Source: JBBRCE01 sp038205115
Lineage (GTDB): Bacteria; Planctomycetota; Planctomycetia; Pirellulales; JBBRCE01
NCBI GenBank assembly: GCA_038205115.1
Contig: JBBRCE010000036.1
Location: 1 to 52,088 of the forward strand
Direction: 5' to 3'
DNA: 52,088 bases
Numbering within the stretch: the first letter of the stretch is position 1; each line of letters starts with the position of its first letter. Shown piece after piece: positions 27,401 through 36,200 of this stretch. The notes under the pieces were generated by a model. That model was not told the origin of the DNA. It worked only from the letters and a program-made list of their open reading frames with translations, and searched no databases. The translations under genes were made by a program, and so were the position numbers.

Positions 27401-28675
27401 GTAGGTGACGGTTCGCAGCACTTGCTGGTAATGTGCGAGCGTATCGCTTCCGGTCAACGTCAAGATGCCGTTCGCGGCCGAAAAACTGGCCGTAATGCTG
27501 GTGCCGGTGGTGGTGCCGGCCAGCACGTCTTGTCCGCTGGCGTAATTGCCCGTGATGGAAACCGTGCCGCCGGCCAGCGACGCATTATCGACATCCGTCA
27601 CCGTGAGCGCGCTGTCCAGCACCGTCGCCGGATCATTTTCCGTGTAGCTCACGGGCGTTGAGGTGGCCATCACAACCGCGGCATCGTTGACCGGCGTGAC
27701 GCTGACCCGTTTGGTGACGACATCGCTGTCGTCGGTGCCGTCGTTGACGCTGATCGAAACAGTTCGCTGGGCGGAACTAGGATTTTCACTGCTGTTGGCG
27801 TAAGTGACCGTTCGCAGCACTTGCTGATAATTGGCCATCGTGTCGCTGCCGGACAAAGTTAATACACCTGTGGTGGCGTTGTAGCTGGCCACGATGCTGG
27901 TGCCCGTTGTCGTGGCGGCCAACACGTCTTCGCCCACCGCGAAGTTGGCCGTGATACTCACCGTCGCGCTGGCGAGCGTGGTGTTATCGGGGTCGGTCAC
28001 GGCGATCGTGTTATCGAGCACGGTTGCCGCGGCGTTTTCGGTGTAACTCGCAACCGCGGCCGAAACATTCACCACTGGCTTGTCGTTGACGGGTGTAATC
28101 GTCAACTGCTCGCTGACCGGCGTGCTGGAATTTCCGGCGGCGGCATCCGTAGCCACAAACTGCACCGTACGTGCCGCGGTTGAAGGGTTATCCGAAACGT
28201 TCGAATAAAGGATGTTGCGGGCAAGTTCTTGCACGGCGGCCACGCTCGCCAAATTGGACGAAAACGTGATCACCAGCGGCGTCGAGCCGTTGTTGCCGCC
28301 AGAAAACGTGCCGATCGTCACGCCGCTGTACGTAACATTCGACCCCGAGGTGCCGATCGTGCCGACGCCCAAGCCATTGTTCTTGATCGACAACCGATCT
28401 TCCGCCGCGCCGTTGGCGGTGAACGAAATCGTCAAGTTGCCGCCGTTGAAGTTGGGCGAGTCGGAATCGCTGACCGTGGCGTTCGGCTCCAGCACGATGG
28501 CCGGATTCATTTCCGTGTAATTGATGGTCGCCAGCGGCAAAGTGACAACCGGCGCGGCGCTCAGCACCCGCCGATCTTCCAAACGGCGAATGAACAACCG
28601 CACCGGCTCGTCGGCGCGTGGGTTGTCCGGGGTCGATTTGCCGGCGAGTGCCCGCAGCCAGGTCGAGAAAGGCAT
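21425..28675 (-). CDS. Giant secreted protein of cadherin-like tandem repeats
   Basis: The product is about 2,416 residues. The start at 28675 (MPFSTWLRALAGK) puts the motif RRLEDRRVLSAAP about 35 residues in, as in LEPR-XLL-type planctomycete leaders; an ATG at 28768 is possible. Thirteen tandem repeats follow, each opening with a form of YTEN and closing with VNDxP. Ten are short (about 125-135 residues; DVLAATTTGTSITASY, HYQQVLRTVTY). Three are long (positions 1, 6 and 7; with DxDxPxF, GxGQIGISGSNVTYGG). A diverged fourteenth unit and a PKD-like segment (TYTIDFGDGNVTRG) come next. The C-terminal 300 residues are Ser/Pro/Glu-rich with a small domain (HYRVYLIQSRTERLVIDVFV). Acidic loops suggest calcium binding. 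It is probably a surface adhesin. Confidence 0.88.
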   Translation of the reverse strand: MPFSTWLRALAGKSTPDNPRADEPVRLFIRRLEDRRVLSAAPVVTLPLATINYTEMNPAIVLEPNATVSDSDSPNFNGGNLTISFTANGAAEDRLSIKNNGLGVGTIGTSGSNVTYSGVTIGTFSGGNNGSTPLVITFSSNLASVAAVQELARNILYSNVSDNPSTAARTVQFVATDAAAGNSSTPVSEQLTITPVNDKPVVNVSAAVASYTENAAATVLDNTIAVTDPDNTTLASATVSITANFAVGEDVLAATTTGTSIVASYNATTGVLTLSGSDTMANYQQVLRTVTYANSSENPSSAQRTVSISVNDGTDDSDVVTKRVSVTPVNDAAVVMATSTPVSYTENDPATVLDSALTVTDVDNASLAGGTVSITGNYASGQDVLAGTTTGTSITASFSAANGILTLTGSDTLAHYQQVLRTVTYFNSSDNPSTLQRSISFVVNDGTVNSAAAVVLVNVTATNDAPILSATAAVVNYTENDAATTLDNTILVSDPDNASLASATASITANFQSGADVLSADTTGTSITASYAAGTGILTLTGSDTIAHYQQVLRTVSYFNSSDNPTSLQRSITLTVSDGTANSNSIVETVNVTAVNDAPMVTVSAGAVSYTENAAATQLDGTLTVADADNANLASAQVAITTNFASGQDVLAATTTGTSITASYSVGTGVLTLTGADTVAHYQQVLRTVTYFNSSDNPSGLARTVTFTANDGSVDSSTVSKQVNVMPVNDPPNLTLTSGNVGYSSGDQPTLIDATATLTDVDSPAFNSGSLVVSITSPASTPDTLAISNQGNGAGQIGISGSNVTYGGVVFGTFTGGTSNTPLTITFTNDGNATVAAVEALVQSITYSTPPFAGGSHPNRTVHFVVNDGAGGSDSGNKTVQLFNRNNKPIVSAPAAIVSYTENDPPTLIHPGATVSDIDTPIFDNGRLTVTQSTGGSTSDRLAIQNQGAGAGQISVSGNTVSYEGTAFGTFSGGNTPASPLIITFFGDGTASQAAVQSLIRAVTFENVSDNPTTANRVVQFQLNDGEAVNPGNSTIVSATITVTAVNDPPTITVSAAHVAYTENAAATVLDNTLTVTDPDDTNLNSARVAITGNFASGEDILAASTTGTSITASYNGGTGVLTLSGVDTVAHYQQVLRTVTYRNSSDNPSGLQRTVSITANDGSVNSAVQTKLVDVTPVNDPPVVVSVAGPLTFTEKDAPKTIAPAITVSDVDNTTLAGGQVAISNNFAGAEDVLAVDVTGTNITASYDTNTGVLSLTGADTVANYQLVLSRVTYQNTSLNPSNLQRTVSFTVNDGTANSTAATRLITVVPVNDPPMLTTSGVTLNYTENDPATVIDAGVTVSDVDNATLNHADVKITNNFAAGQDVLAANTAGTNITATYNAGTGVLHLAGVDTLADYQAVLDSVTYRNSSDNPSGATRTVQYTVNDGAVDSNIGTATIAVTPVNDPPLITTTPGALTFTEKDTPKVVDSGLTVVDPDSPLLASGTVAISGNYAPGEDFLNANTTGTSITATFDPFSGVLSLSGSDTVAHYQQVLRSVTYVNTSLNPSTATRTVTFVVNDFQVNGPPATKDITVISVDDAPQVTTANSTLAYTEQQPPAPVDTTVSISDVDNNTATSASVSITNNFAVGQDVLMANTAGTNITATYNPLTGVLSLTGVDSLANYEQVLRSVLYSNTSLDPSAAKRTLTYIVSDGQKDSAPQVNYVTVTPVNNPPMLTMTPGGIVFTENQSPATVDGGLQLADADNITAASAQVAIVSGFTAGEDVLTFSTTGTLIVGNYNAGTGVLTLTGVDTLAHYQQVLRSVKYGNASDFPSTAQRVLAFTVNDGALTGALDSPPGFRTVDVISVNDAPVLHVPGTQTILEDTPLVFSTAGGNALTVSDVDLGAGMLQVTLQSPDGTLTLASVNGLTFAFGNGVANTQMQFTGTLANVRAALEGMTFQPGPNFNGATNVNISISDGGSSGIGGPLSASGVIPIQITAVADTPLLTGPNLVVGNEADTIVLTLAPMLTDPNERLDITVSNVPASVVLVDSNGVAHSGSTSYTFTPSRAVQLGQQPLQITMRSTFPLGSALSIVARSTELSNGDFRTSAALPVQMTFNNVPPTLTVMASPIVASISTIQLSMFDPGSLPLTYTIDFGDGNVTRGVVPGGSQQSITPIQHIFLKAPANSTAFAIIATVSDGITTVQTRFDLPIPQSGLGIFKAEAARLTEFIEAANAPQTPPAKNSSAAAESNQGFELPAQGNDNVSSDERTVVLRLVSPLGREAQNIELPDNVLENLPGFFKNLPDGHYRVYLIQSRTERLVIDVFVRQGRPTEPDQAMDDNSAEATLVENQDSPAEQTPATPVGTISTAERETTAIPPAAGQSSRSAQSNPGHFTLPGATAQGTSIQRTDRIWESWGRDYQVPRKIETAAGKDN
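22700..28590 (-). repeat. Array of tandem coding repeats, 10 short and 3 long
   Basis: The repeated units of the giant protein are about 390-405 bases (short) and about 450-480 bases (long). DNA is well conserved between units around the block encoding AHYQQVLRTVTYFNSSDNPS, and drifts between them elsewhere, so the array is old but still partly homogenised. The order is long, four short, two long, six short, then a diverged unit. Boundaries are approximate. Long open frames on the opposite strand here come from the high GC content of third positions and are not genes. Confidence 0.8.
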
Positions 28676-29007
28676 AGTCCGGTCCTGCGATCTTGATCCG
28701 CGTGACGTTGATTGCTTGTGAAACTTTGCCGGTTCTTCCACCAAAGCCGCGCGAACCGATTTTGCCAATTATCGCACCCCTGGACGAACGATGTCAAATC
28801 TTGGACCTCGCCTCGGTTACTCGCAGGCAAAAGTCGGTAAAAGCTTTATCGTCGTCCCGTGGACACTTTCGGCAATCCGAACACCAGCAACCGTTAACTC
28901 GCGACCAAATCGATGCAAAGGCTGCGGGCAAACGCGAATTTTCCGTGCTATCACGACGGTTCGGGCCGATCATCGCCATCTCAATTGTACGCCATACAAG
29001 CAAGTGG
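28676..29007. other. Divergent intergenic region
   Basis: The 332 bases separate the giant repeat protein (minus) from the planctomycete secreted protein (plus), if the starts chosen here are right. Both frames remain open further into this region, so real starts could lie inside it. No promoter pair, RNA gene or palindrome was recognised. Confidence 0.35.
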
Positions 29008-29958
29008 ATGACTCCGATGTGCAGCGCGCTGATTCGATTACGTTGCGGCAAATTCCGAATGTGCGGTTTTGCGCAGGTTGGGCTTGGTCCATTCAGCTAT
29101 CTGGCCGCCCTGGCGTTAGGTTTGACGCTATCCGCGCCAGCCGAGGCGCAAAACTCGTTTCGAACGCAGTCGACGCCGACATCCGCTTCGCAAACCACGG
29201 CTCGAATTGTCGGACCCGCCGGTCGAAGTTCGGAGTCGCAATTGTTGACGCCGCCGGAAGTCCCCAGCCGAAAATCGACGTCTGCGGAAAGCGGTTCGAT
29301 GATTCGGCTCGGGCAACGCACTACTCCGTCCTCGCCCGCCGGTGGCGAGCTACGGCTGGCGGAACCCATCGCCACGGAAACGGTGAAGTCTGGCGAAGAT
29401 CGTCCTGCTCCGCCCACTGCCGATCGGTCTGTCGCACCACGGCTTGGCCGCGGCTCGGTTGCCACGCCAGCGCCACTTTCTCGGCCCGCGCCGCCAACCG
29501 ATCTGGATGACGACATCCTGCCAATCAGTAAACTGACGGCCAATACCACCATCAGCCGCGGCACGCTGCCGACGGATCTGTCGTCATCGCACTTCGCGCA
29601 AGCTGGCATGGCCAACGACGTATCGCTGTATGCGCGCGGCAACGCGCAGTTTTCGTATAGCTGGCAGGCGTCGGCCTTTTGTCACCAGCCGTTGTACTTC
29701 GAAGAAGTCAACCTGGAGCGCTACGGACGCTCGCACAAATACGTTCAGCCGGCACTATCGGCGGCGCACTTCTTTTGCACGCTGCCCGCGCTGCCCTACT
29801 TGATGGTGGTCGAACCACCGCGCGAATGCATTTACACCGCGGGGCATTACCGCCCTGGCAGTCCGTACGAGCCAGAACGCATTTTGCCGCCCTGGGATAC
29901 CGCGGCTGGCGTGGTCGAAGCCGGCGTGGTGGTTGGGCTGATCTTTGCAATTCCCTAA
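29008..29958 (+). CDS. Planctomycete-specific secreted protein of unknown function
   Basis: The product is about 316 residues. The ATG at 29008 is chosen because the hydrophobic segment (FSYLAALALGLTLSAPAEAQ) then lies near the N terminus as a signal peptide; 29017 and 29059 are alternatives. A Pro/Ser/Thr-rich, low-complexity middle spans about 50-190. The conserved C-terminal block is FCHQPLYFEEVNLERYGRSH, then QPALSAAHFFCTLPALPYLM and CIYTAGHYRPGSPYEPERI. I recognise this block from many planctomycete hypothetical proteins, and it has no assigned function. Three Cys residues and the short final helix (VVEAGVVVGLIFAIP) could tie it to membrane or envelope. It is followed by the minus-strand response regulator, 21 bases away. 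Confidence 0.75.
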   Translation: MTPMCSALIRLRCGKFRMCGFAQVGLGPFSYLAALALGLTLSAPAEAQNSFRTQSTPTSASQTTARIVGPAGRSSESQLLTPPEVPSRKSTSAESGSMIRLGQRTTPSSPAGGELRLAEPIATETVKSGEDRPAPPTADRSVAPRLGRGSVATPAPLSRPAPPTDLDDDILPISKLTANTTISRGTLPTDLSSSHFAQAGMANDVSLYARGNAQFSYSWQASAFCHQPLYFEEVNLERYGRSHKYVQPALSAAHFFCTLPALPYLMVVEPPRECIYTAGHYRPGSPYEPERILPPWDTAAGVVEAGVVVGLIFAIP

Positions 29959-29979
29959 CCGCAGCGCGGCGTGGGCTGG

Positions 29980-30366
29980 CTACTTCAACAGCTTTTCGAC
30001 GCTATCGATCAGCCGGTCCATGGCGAACGGTTTGCGAATGTAGTCGTCAACGCCCAGCATTTCCGCGTAGGCTTTGTGGCGGCTGCCTTCGTTAGCGGTG
30101 ATCATGATGATCCGCATCGGCACCGGGCGCGTGCGGCGGAGTTTCTCCAGCACCAAGAAGCCGCTGCGCTTAGGCATCATCATGTCGAGGATCACCAGAT
30201 CGGGATCTTCGCGCTCGGCCATCGCCAAACCTTGATTGCCATCGCGCGCAATCAGAATTTGGTAGCCTTTGGCTTCCAACGTGTAACGCATGGAATCGAT
30301 GATTTCGCTATCGTCATCGACCAAGAGAATTCGCTTGGCGGCGGATTTGTCTGCTGACTCGGCCAT
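29980..30366 (-). CDS. Single-domain response regulator
   Basis: The product is 128 residues from the ATG at 30366 (MAESADKSAAKRIL). It is a receiver domain and nothing else. RILLVDDDSEIID gives the acidic pocket, DPDLVILDMMMPKRSG the phosphorylated Asp, MIITAN-like residues (MRIIMITANEG) the switch Thr, and DDYIRKPFAMDRL the conserved Lys. Such stand-alone receivers act through protein contacts, for example in phosphorelays or on kinases. No partner kinase is adjacent, so its input is unknown. Confidence 0.93.
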   Translation of the reverse strand: MAESADKSAAKRILLVDDDSEIIDSMRYTLEAKGYQILIARDGNQGLAMAEREDPDLVILDMMMPKRSGFLVLEKLRRTRPVPMRIIMITANEGSRHKAYAEMLGVDDYIRKPFAMDRLIDSVEKLLK

Positions 30367-30628
30367 ACGTAAACACTCGCCCATCGAATACGTTAGAGCA
30401 ACTGGAATTCAAACAGTATCCGCCGCCGCCTCGATTTTGCAAGCGGTTGGCCGAAAATAGTGCCGCCAGCGGCGGCGGTTGGCCGCGCCGCCAAAATCAG
30501 CTCCGGCTCGTATCGAACCCGCGCCTGGTCGGTTAAGATTGCCCAGAGCATCGCGGTTCCAGCGGTTGTGCGGCTGCCCATTTCACTGCCGTGGCGGCCG
30601 ATCGGACCCTCTGGCCAGCAGGAGTTGC

Positions 30629-31777
30629 ATGACGATTTTGCTAATTGCGGTTGGACTGCTGTGGTTCAGCTTCACCGCGCGGGCGATTTACAACGCCCTG
30701 CACGTGCCGGTGCTACCGGCCCTGCCGCCGGAGTCTTCGCCGGCAGCAGCGTTGCCGCGAGTCTCGGTGGTGATTGCCGCCCGAAACGAGGGCGGGCGGA
30801 TTGAAGAATCGGTGCGCCGGCTGTTTGGCCAACAAGGCATTCAGTTGCAATTGATCGCCGTCAACGATCGCTCGACCGATGCCACGGGAGCGATTCTCGA
30901 CCGATTGGCCGCCGAAGACACTCGGCTCAAAGTGGTGCATGTCGACACGCTGCCGCCCGGTTGGCTGGGCAAATGCCACGCCTGTTCGCGCGGCGCGGAA
31001 CAGGCCGACGGCGATTGGCTGCTGTTCACCGATGGCGATATTCATATGTCGGTCGATTTGGTGGCGCGCGGCGTCGCCACCGCCCAGCGCGAGCAAGCCC
31101 AGCATCTGACGCTCTGGCCTGGCATTCTGTGTCATCGGTGGTTCGCGCGCGCAGCCATTTTGGCGTGGGGGCAACTGCTAATCATTTATGCGCCGGCGGC
31201 GCAGATCAATCGCGATCGTGGCAACAAAGCCTTGGGCGTGGGCGCGTTCAATCTCGTCTGGCGTCAAGCGTATTTGGCAATCGGTGGTCATCAGCCGCTA
31301 CGGATGGAAGTCATTGACGATGTCAAACTCGGCCTGCTGCTGCGGCGGGCCGGCTTTCGCCAACGCATCTACTCGGCCACGCACGAATTGGAAGCCGAGT
31401 GGGCCGACAGCGTCGGTCAGGCAATCCGCAACTTGGAAAAAAACTGGTTCGCCGCCGTCGAATACAATGTCTGGAAGAGCCTCGCCGTGGTGGGCACGAT
31501 CTTGGCAGCCATGACGCTGGGACTGGCCGGTCCGTTTTTGAATCCCGCGTGGGGCTGGTTTGCGCTGGCCGGCATGTTGTCGACATCGATCCTCGGCGGC
31601 ATGCAGGCCTATCGCGCCCATTGGCCACTGGCCACGGCGCTGCTAGTACCGCTGGGATTTTCGATGTTCGCGTTTGCCGGCATTCATTCCACTTGGAAAA
31701 CGCTGCGCCAAGGCGGCGTCCGCTGGCGCGATACGTTTTACCCCTTGGCCGAACTGCGCGCCGGAATGATTCGATAA
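30629..31777 (+). CDS. Membrane-bound family 2 glycosyltransferase
   Basis: The product is 382 residues. The ATG at 30629 follows an AGGAG at 30620-30624 (spacing 4, rather short) and gives an N-terminal membrane helix (MTILLIAVGLLWFSF). The GT-A domain shows SVVIAARNEGGRIEESV, IAVNDRSTDATG and the DxD-like LLFTDGDIHM. A second acidic pair, EVIDDVKLG, and the ELEAEWADS region match processive or carotenoid/hopanoid-type GT2 enzymes. Two or three C-terminal helices follow (GTILAAMTLGLAGPFLNP, LVPLGFSMFAFAG). It should transfer a sugar to a lipid or polymer at the inner membrane. The HemW-like gene begins about 10 bases downstream, so the two are probably cotranscribed although functionally unrelated. 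Confidence 0.88.
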   Translation: MTILLIAVGLLWFSFTARAIYNALHVPVLPALPPESSPAAALPRVSVVIAARNEGGRIEESVRRLFGQQGIQLQLIAVNDRSTDATGAILDRLAAEDTRLKVVHVDTLPPGWLGKCHACSRGAEQADGDWLLFTDGDIHMSVDLVARGVATAQREQAQHLTLWPGILCHRWFARAAILAWGQLLIIYAPAAQINRDRGNKALGVGAFNLVWRQAYLAIGGHQPLRMEVIDDVKLGLLLRRAGFRQRIYSATHELEAEWADSVGQAIRNLEKNWFAAVEYNVWKSLAVVGTILAAMTLGLAGPFLNPAWGWFALAGMLSTSILGGMQAYRAHWPLATALLVPLGFSMFAFAGIHSTWKTLRQGGVRWRDTFYPLAELRAGMIR

Positions 31778-31787
31778 CGTCGTGGCC

Positions 31788-32966
31788 ATGAATCCCGATC
31801 TCGAGCTTTCGCCTGCGACCGCGCTGCAACCCGCCGGCGCTGCGCGTGCGGCGTACGTGCATGTGCCGTTTTGCGCGCATCGCTGCGGCTACTGCAACTT
31901 CACGTTGGTGGCTGGTCGCGACGACCTCACCGGCGATTATCTCAAGGCGATCGAACTCGAACTCCAGCAACTCCAGCAACCGCGTGAAGTCGATACGCTG
32001 TTTTTCGGCGGTGGCACGCCGACGCATTTGTCGCTGTCGGCGATGCGCCAGTTGCTGGAGCTGACGCGATACTGGTTTCCGTTGACCTCGCAACTGGCGA
32101 CGCGCGAGTTTAGCGTCGAAGCCAATCCGGCCGACCTTTCGGCCGAAATGGTGGCGTTGTTGGCCGAGTTTGGCGTAACCCGCATCAGCCTGGGCGCACA
32201 ATCGTTCGACGCCCATAAACTCAAGCTGCTCGAACGCGATCACGCCGCGGCCGATATTGCCCGCTCGCTGCAAGTGGCGCGGCAGCAGGCAATGACCGTG
32301 GGGCTCGATCTGATCTTCGCCGCGCCGGGCGAAACGCTCGCAGGCTGGCGCGACGATCTCGATCGCGCGCTGGAACTGCAGCCCGATCACGTTTCGACCT
32401 ATGGCCTGACCTTCGAACGCGGCACGTCGTTTTGGTCGCGACTCACCAAGGGCGAACTGGCGCGGTTGGATGAATCGATCGAGGCGCAGATGTACGCCGC
32501 GGCAATCGACACGCTGACCGCCGCCGGCCTGGAGCATTACGAAGTTTCGAATTTTGCCAGGCCGGGCCATCGCTGTCGCCACAACGAAACGTACTGGCTG
32601 GGCGGATCATATTACGCCGTCGGACCCGGCGCTGCTCGGTACATCGCTGGCCGCCGCGAGTCGAATCATCGAAGCACCACCAACTACATTCGGCGAATGT
32701 TGGCGGGCCAATCGCCGGTGGCCGAAAGCGAGCAGCTAGCACCGCAAGATCGCGCCCGCGAATTATTGGTGTTTGGTTTGCGGCGTTTGCAGGGCGTCGA
32801 CCGGCAATGGTTTGCCGCGACGTCTGGTTTTTCGCTGGATCAAATTGGCGGCGATGTGCTGCGGCAGTATGTGGATCAGCAGTTGCTCACCGACGACGGC
32901 CAAACCGTGCGATTAACCCGCCGCGGACTGTTTATCAGCGATGCGATGTGGCCCAAGTTGCTGTAA
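31788..32966 (+). CDS. hemW: HemW-like radical SAM protein (heme chaperone / coproporphyrinogen III oxidase-like)
   Basis: The 392-residue product has YVHVPFCAHRCGYCNF, which holds the three Cys of the 4Fe-4S cluster (Cx3Cx2C). FFGGGTPTHLS, the FSVEANPADLS strand and RISLGAQSFD are radical SAM core motifs. The HemW-specific block HYEVSNFARPGHRCRHNETY is clear, as is YWLGGSYYAVGPGA. HemW proteins bind heme and deliver it to target proteins; true HemN activity usually needs a further N-terminal Cys that is absent here. The start at 31788 is preferred over a GTG two codons upstream. It ends before a region holding a repeat fragment. Confidence 0.9.
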   Translation: MNPDLELSPATALQPAGAARAAYVHVPFCAHRCGYCNFTLVAGRDDLTGDYLKAIELELQQLQQPREVDTLFFGGGTPTHLSLSAMRQLLELTRYWFPLTSQLATREFSVEANPADLSAEMVALLAEFGVTRISLGAQSFDAHKLKLLERDHAAADIARSLQVARQQAMTVGLDLIFAAPGETLAGWRDDLDRALELQPDHVSTYGLTFERGTSFWSRLTKGELARLDESIEAQMYAAAIDTLTAAGLEHYEVSNFARPGHRCRHNETYWLGGSYYAVGPGAARYIAGRRESNHRSTTNYIRRMLAGQSPVAESEQLAPQDRARELLVFGLRRLQGVDRQWFAATSGFSLDQIGGDVLRQYVDQQLLTDDGQTVRLTRRGLFISDAMWPKLL

Positions 32967-33269
32967 GGCACGGTGCTGGCGCGGACGGGAAAGCCCGTCA
33001 GAAGCAGGGAAAAAATTTCGGATTTCAATTCAAGCAACTCGGACGCGCTCCGGCGATGCAATTCTTCGCAAGGGTGTTTGCCACTTGCTAGCGTCGCTGG
33101 CAACGGTTTTCAACCTCGCCTTGCCGCATTTTCCCCAAATCGTTAATCTTTCCCGTCCCCGTGTTTTCGGCAGGATGTCTGAGTCAACGGGGAACGCGCC
33201 GGCCATTGGTCCCAACCGAGTTGCAACTCGATCGCGCGCGTGATGAAAATTCCCAGCGGAGATGGAACT
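32967..33269. other. Intergenic region with a fragment of the dispersed repeat
   Basis: The 303-base gap before the PVC-type gene contains aaaatttcggatttcaattc and the bases that follow (about 33009-33045). These match the internal segment of copies A and B at roughly 80 percent. No terminal repeats or hairpin arms accompany it, so it is a remnant. No other feature was seen. Confidence 0.45.
33258..33261 (+). promoter_or_regulatory. Ribosome binding site deciding the PVC-protein start
   Basis: GGAG stands eight bases before the ATG at 33270. The upstream candidates, GTG at 33240 and ATG at 33243, have no comparable site, so 33270 is chosen. Confidence 0.55.
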
Positions 33270-36200
33270 ATGCGACGGGTGATTTCGGCCACAATTCCAG
33301 GGCGTTCTGCCACCAGTGTGCTGACGTGCGGTCTGCTGGCCGCGGTTGGCGGTCTGATCTGTTTTGCGCCCAGTAATGCCACAGCCCAAGAGGCGCAGTG
33401 GATTTGGTCGGCCAAGCAAACCGCCGATATTCCGCTCGGCAGTTGCTACTTTCGTAAAACCTTCGAGCTAGGCACGCCGGAAAGCGGCGAAGTCCAAATC
33501 ACCGCCGACGATGCCTACGAGCTGCTCGTCAATAATCGTCGCGTGGGCATGGGCAAGAATTGGAAAACGCTCGACTATTACGACATTTCCAAGTTCTTAA
33601 TCACTGGCAAGAACACCATCGCCGTTAAAGTTACGCACTCGGAAGGTGCCACTGCTGGCCTGGCGGCGCGGTTGGTTGTCAAAAGCACCGGCGATACGCA
33701 TATTTCGCACTCCACCGACGAAAGCTGGAAAACTTCGCTGGAGGAAGAGGCCGGTTGGATTCGCCCCAACTTCGACGATTCTCGCTGGTTGGCCGCCTAC
33801 AGTTTTGGCTCGCTCGGCAAAGCCAAACCCTGGGGCGACGAAGTTCGCGTGGCCGCCGGTTCTAAGACCGGCCGCTTCCAGGTCACCAAAGATTTTCGCA
33901 TCGAAGCCGTGATTCCGCCCAAAGAAACGGGTTCGGTGGTGGCCATGGCTTTCGACGAATTCGGCAGCCTGGTCTTAGCGCGCGAAGAAGGTCCGCTGCT
34001 GATCGTTCGCGACGAAAACAAAGACGGCGTGATCGAAACCGCGCGCATTTACTCCGAGAAAATCAAAAACTGCCAGGGCATTCTCCCGCTCAACGGCATG
34101 GTTTACGCCGTGGGCGAAGGCCCCGACGGCGCCGGCTTGTATCGCCTCTCCGAGCCCGGCAAACTCGGTCGGCTGCAGAAGATCGAAACACTGATCAAAT
34201 TCCCCGGCGGCATGGCCGAACATGGTCCGCATCAACTGGTGCTCGGACCCGACGGATTGATTTACATCGTGCTCGGCAACCACGCCGAAGTGGCCGGCAA
34301 AATCGATCGCGAGAACAGCCCCTACCATCAGCCCTACGAAGGCGACCTGGTTACGCCGCGTTACGAAGACATGGGCATGAAGGGCAAAACCGTGCCAGCG
34401 CCCGGCGGCACCGTGATTCGCACCGACGCTGACGGCGGCTTCGTCGAAATCTATGCCGGCGGTTTGCGGAACGCCTACGATATTGCTTTCAATCGCAACG
34501 GCGAGTTGTTCACGCACGATAGCGATATGGAATGGGATATCGGTCTGCCCTGGTATCGGCCGACGCGCGTCAATCACGTGACCGCCGGCAGCGAATTCGG
34601 CTGGCGCAGCGGTTGGGCCGTGTGGCCGGACTATTACGTCGACAGCTTGGGATCGGTTTGCGATACCGGTCGCGGCTCGCCCACCGGCATGACGTTTTAC
34701 AACCACACCTCGTTTCCGCCGAAATATCAAGACACGATGTTCGTTGGCGATTGGTCGCGGGGCCGCATCATTGCCGTACACATGAAGCCCGAGGGTGGAT
34801 CATACACCGCCACGAGCGAAGTCTTTGTCGAAGGCCGGCCGCTCAATATTACCGATCTGGCGGTTGGACCGGATGGTTGGCTGTATTTCTGCACGGGCGG
34901 ACGCGGCACCGAAGGCGGCGTTTATCGCGTGGTTTGGAAAGGCAATGTGCCTGACGATCTCGCCAGACTGCGCGGCGTGGAAGCGGCCGTTCGGCAACCA
35001 CAGCTCGAAGCCGCTTGGGCGCGGCAACGCGTGGCCGGAATCAAACAGCGAATGGGCGAGCATTGGGCGCCAGAAATCACCAAGCTGGCGCTGGACGCGA
35101 ATGCGAAGCCCGATCTGCGGGTCCGCGCGCTGGATCTGATGCAACTTTTGGGACCGTTTCCGGAATCGGACATGCTCGTCAAACTGTCCGCCGACGCCAA
35201 CGAACAAGTGCGGGCCAAATCGGCCTTTTTGATGGGCATTCACTTCGACCAAACCGTCGCGCCGCGGCTGAGTGAATTGCTCGCCGACGCCGATCCAAAC
35301 GTCGTCCGCGTGGCCTGCGAAGCCACGGTCCGCGCGGGACACAAACCGCCGCTCACGGATTTACTGCCGGCGCTGGCATCCAAGCATCGCAGCGTGGCGT
35401 TTGCCGCGCGCCGCGTGCTGGAACAGATTCCACGCGACCAATGGCAACAAAAAATCGTCGCCCACCAAAACCTGCGCGTGTTCATCCAGGGCTCGATTGC
35501 CCTGCTGACGCTCGACGCCGACAAAGCCACGGCAAAATCGATTCTCGACCGCTGCAACACGCTGCTCGACACATTCATCGGCGATGAAGACTTCACCGAC
35601 TTGCTGCGCGTGATGCAAGTCGCCTTGGCCCGCGGCGAATTCACCGGCAAAGACGTGCCGGCGCTGCGCGACAAACTGGCGGAAGAGTATCCCGCGCAAG
35701 AATGGAAAATGAATCGCGAACTGGTCCGCCTGCTGGTGCATTTGCAAGCCGGACAGATTCGCGAGCGAATGCTGGAACAACTCCGGGGCGATCTGGCCAT
35801 GCCAGACAAATTGCAAATCGCGCTGCATGCCCGATATCTCGACGGCTGGACGACCGATCAGAAATTCGAATTGCTGAAGTTCTTCGAGTCGTCGCGGGCG
35901 CTGTCCGGGGGCAACAATTACGCCGTCTACATCGAAAATATCTCGCGAGATTTCTTCGCCAAGCTCAGTGCCAGCGAACGCGGCAAAGTGCTGGCCGACG
36001 CGCCGCTCTGGCCAAGTTCCGCGCTGTCCGTGTTGGCCACGCTCGGCGATCTGAGCGACGAACAAGTCGAACAACTCATCCAGTTGGACGGGCCAATTTC
36101 CAAGATCGACACCGACGCCGCCAGTAAACTGGGCGTCGGTATCGTGGCCGTGCTTGGTAACAGCGGCCATCCCAAAGCCATGACCTATCTGCGCGAACTG

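Noticed and set aside
22700..28590. Tandem repeats considered as a CRISPR-like array
   Set aside because: Unit length near 400 bases and coding in one frame with conserved protein motifs; no short direct repeats with unique spacers.
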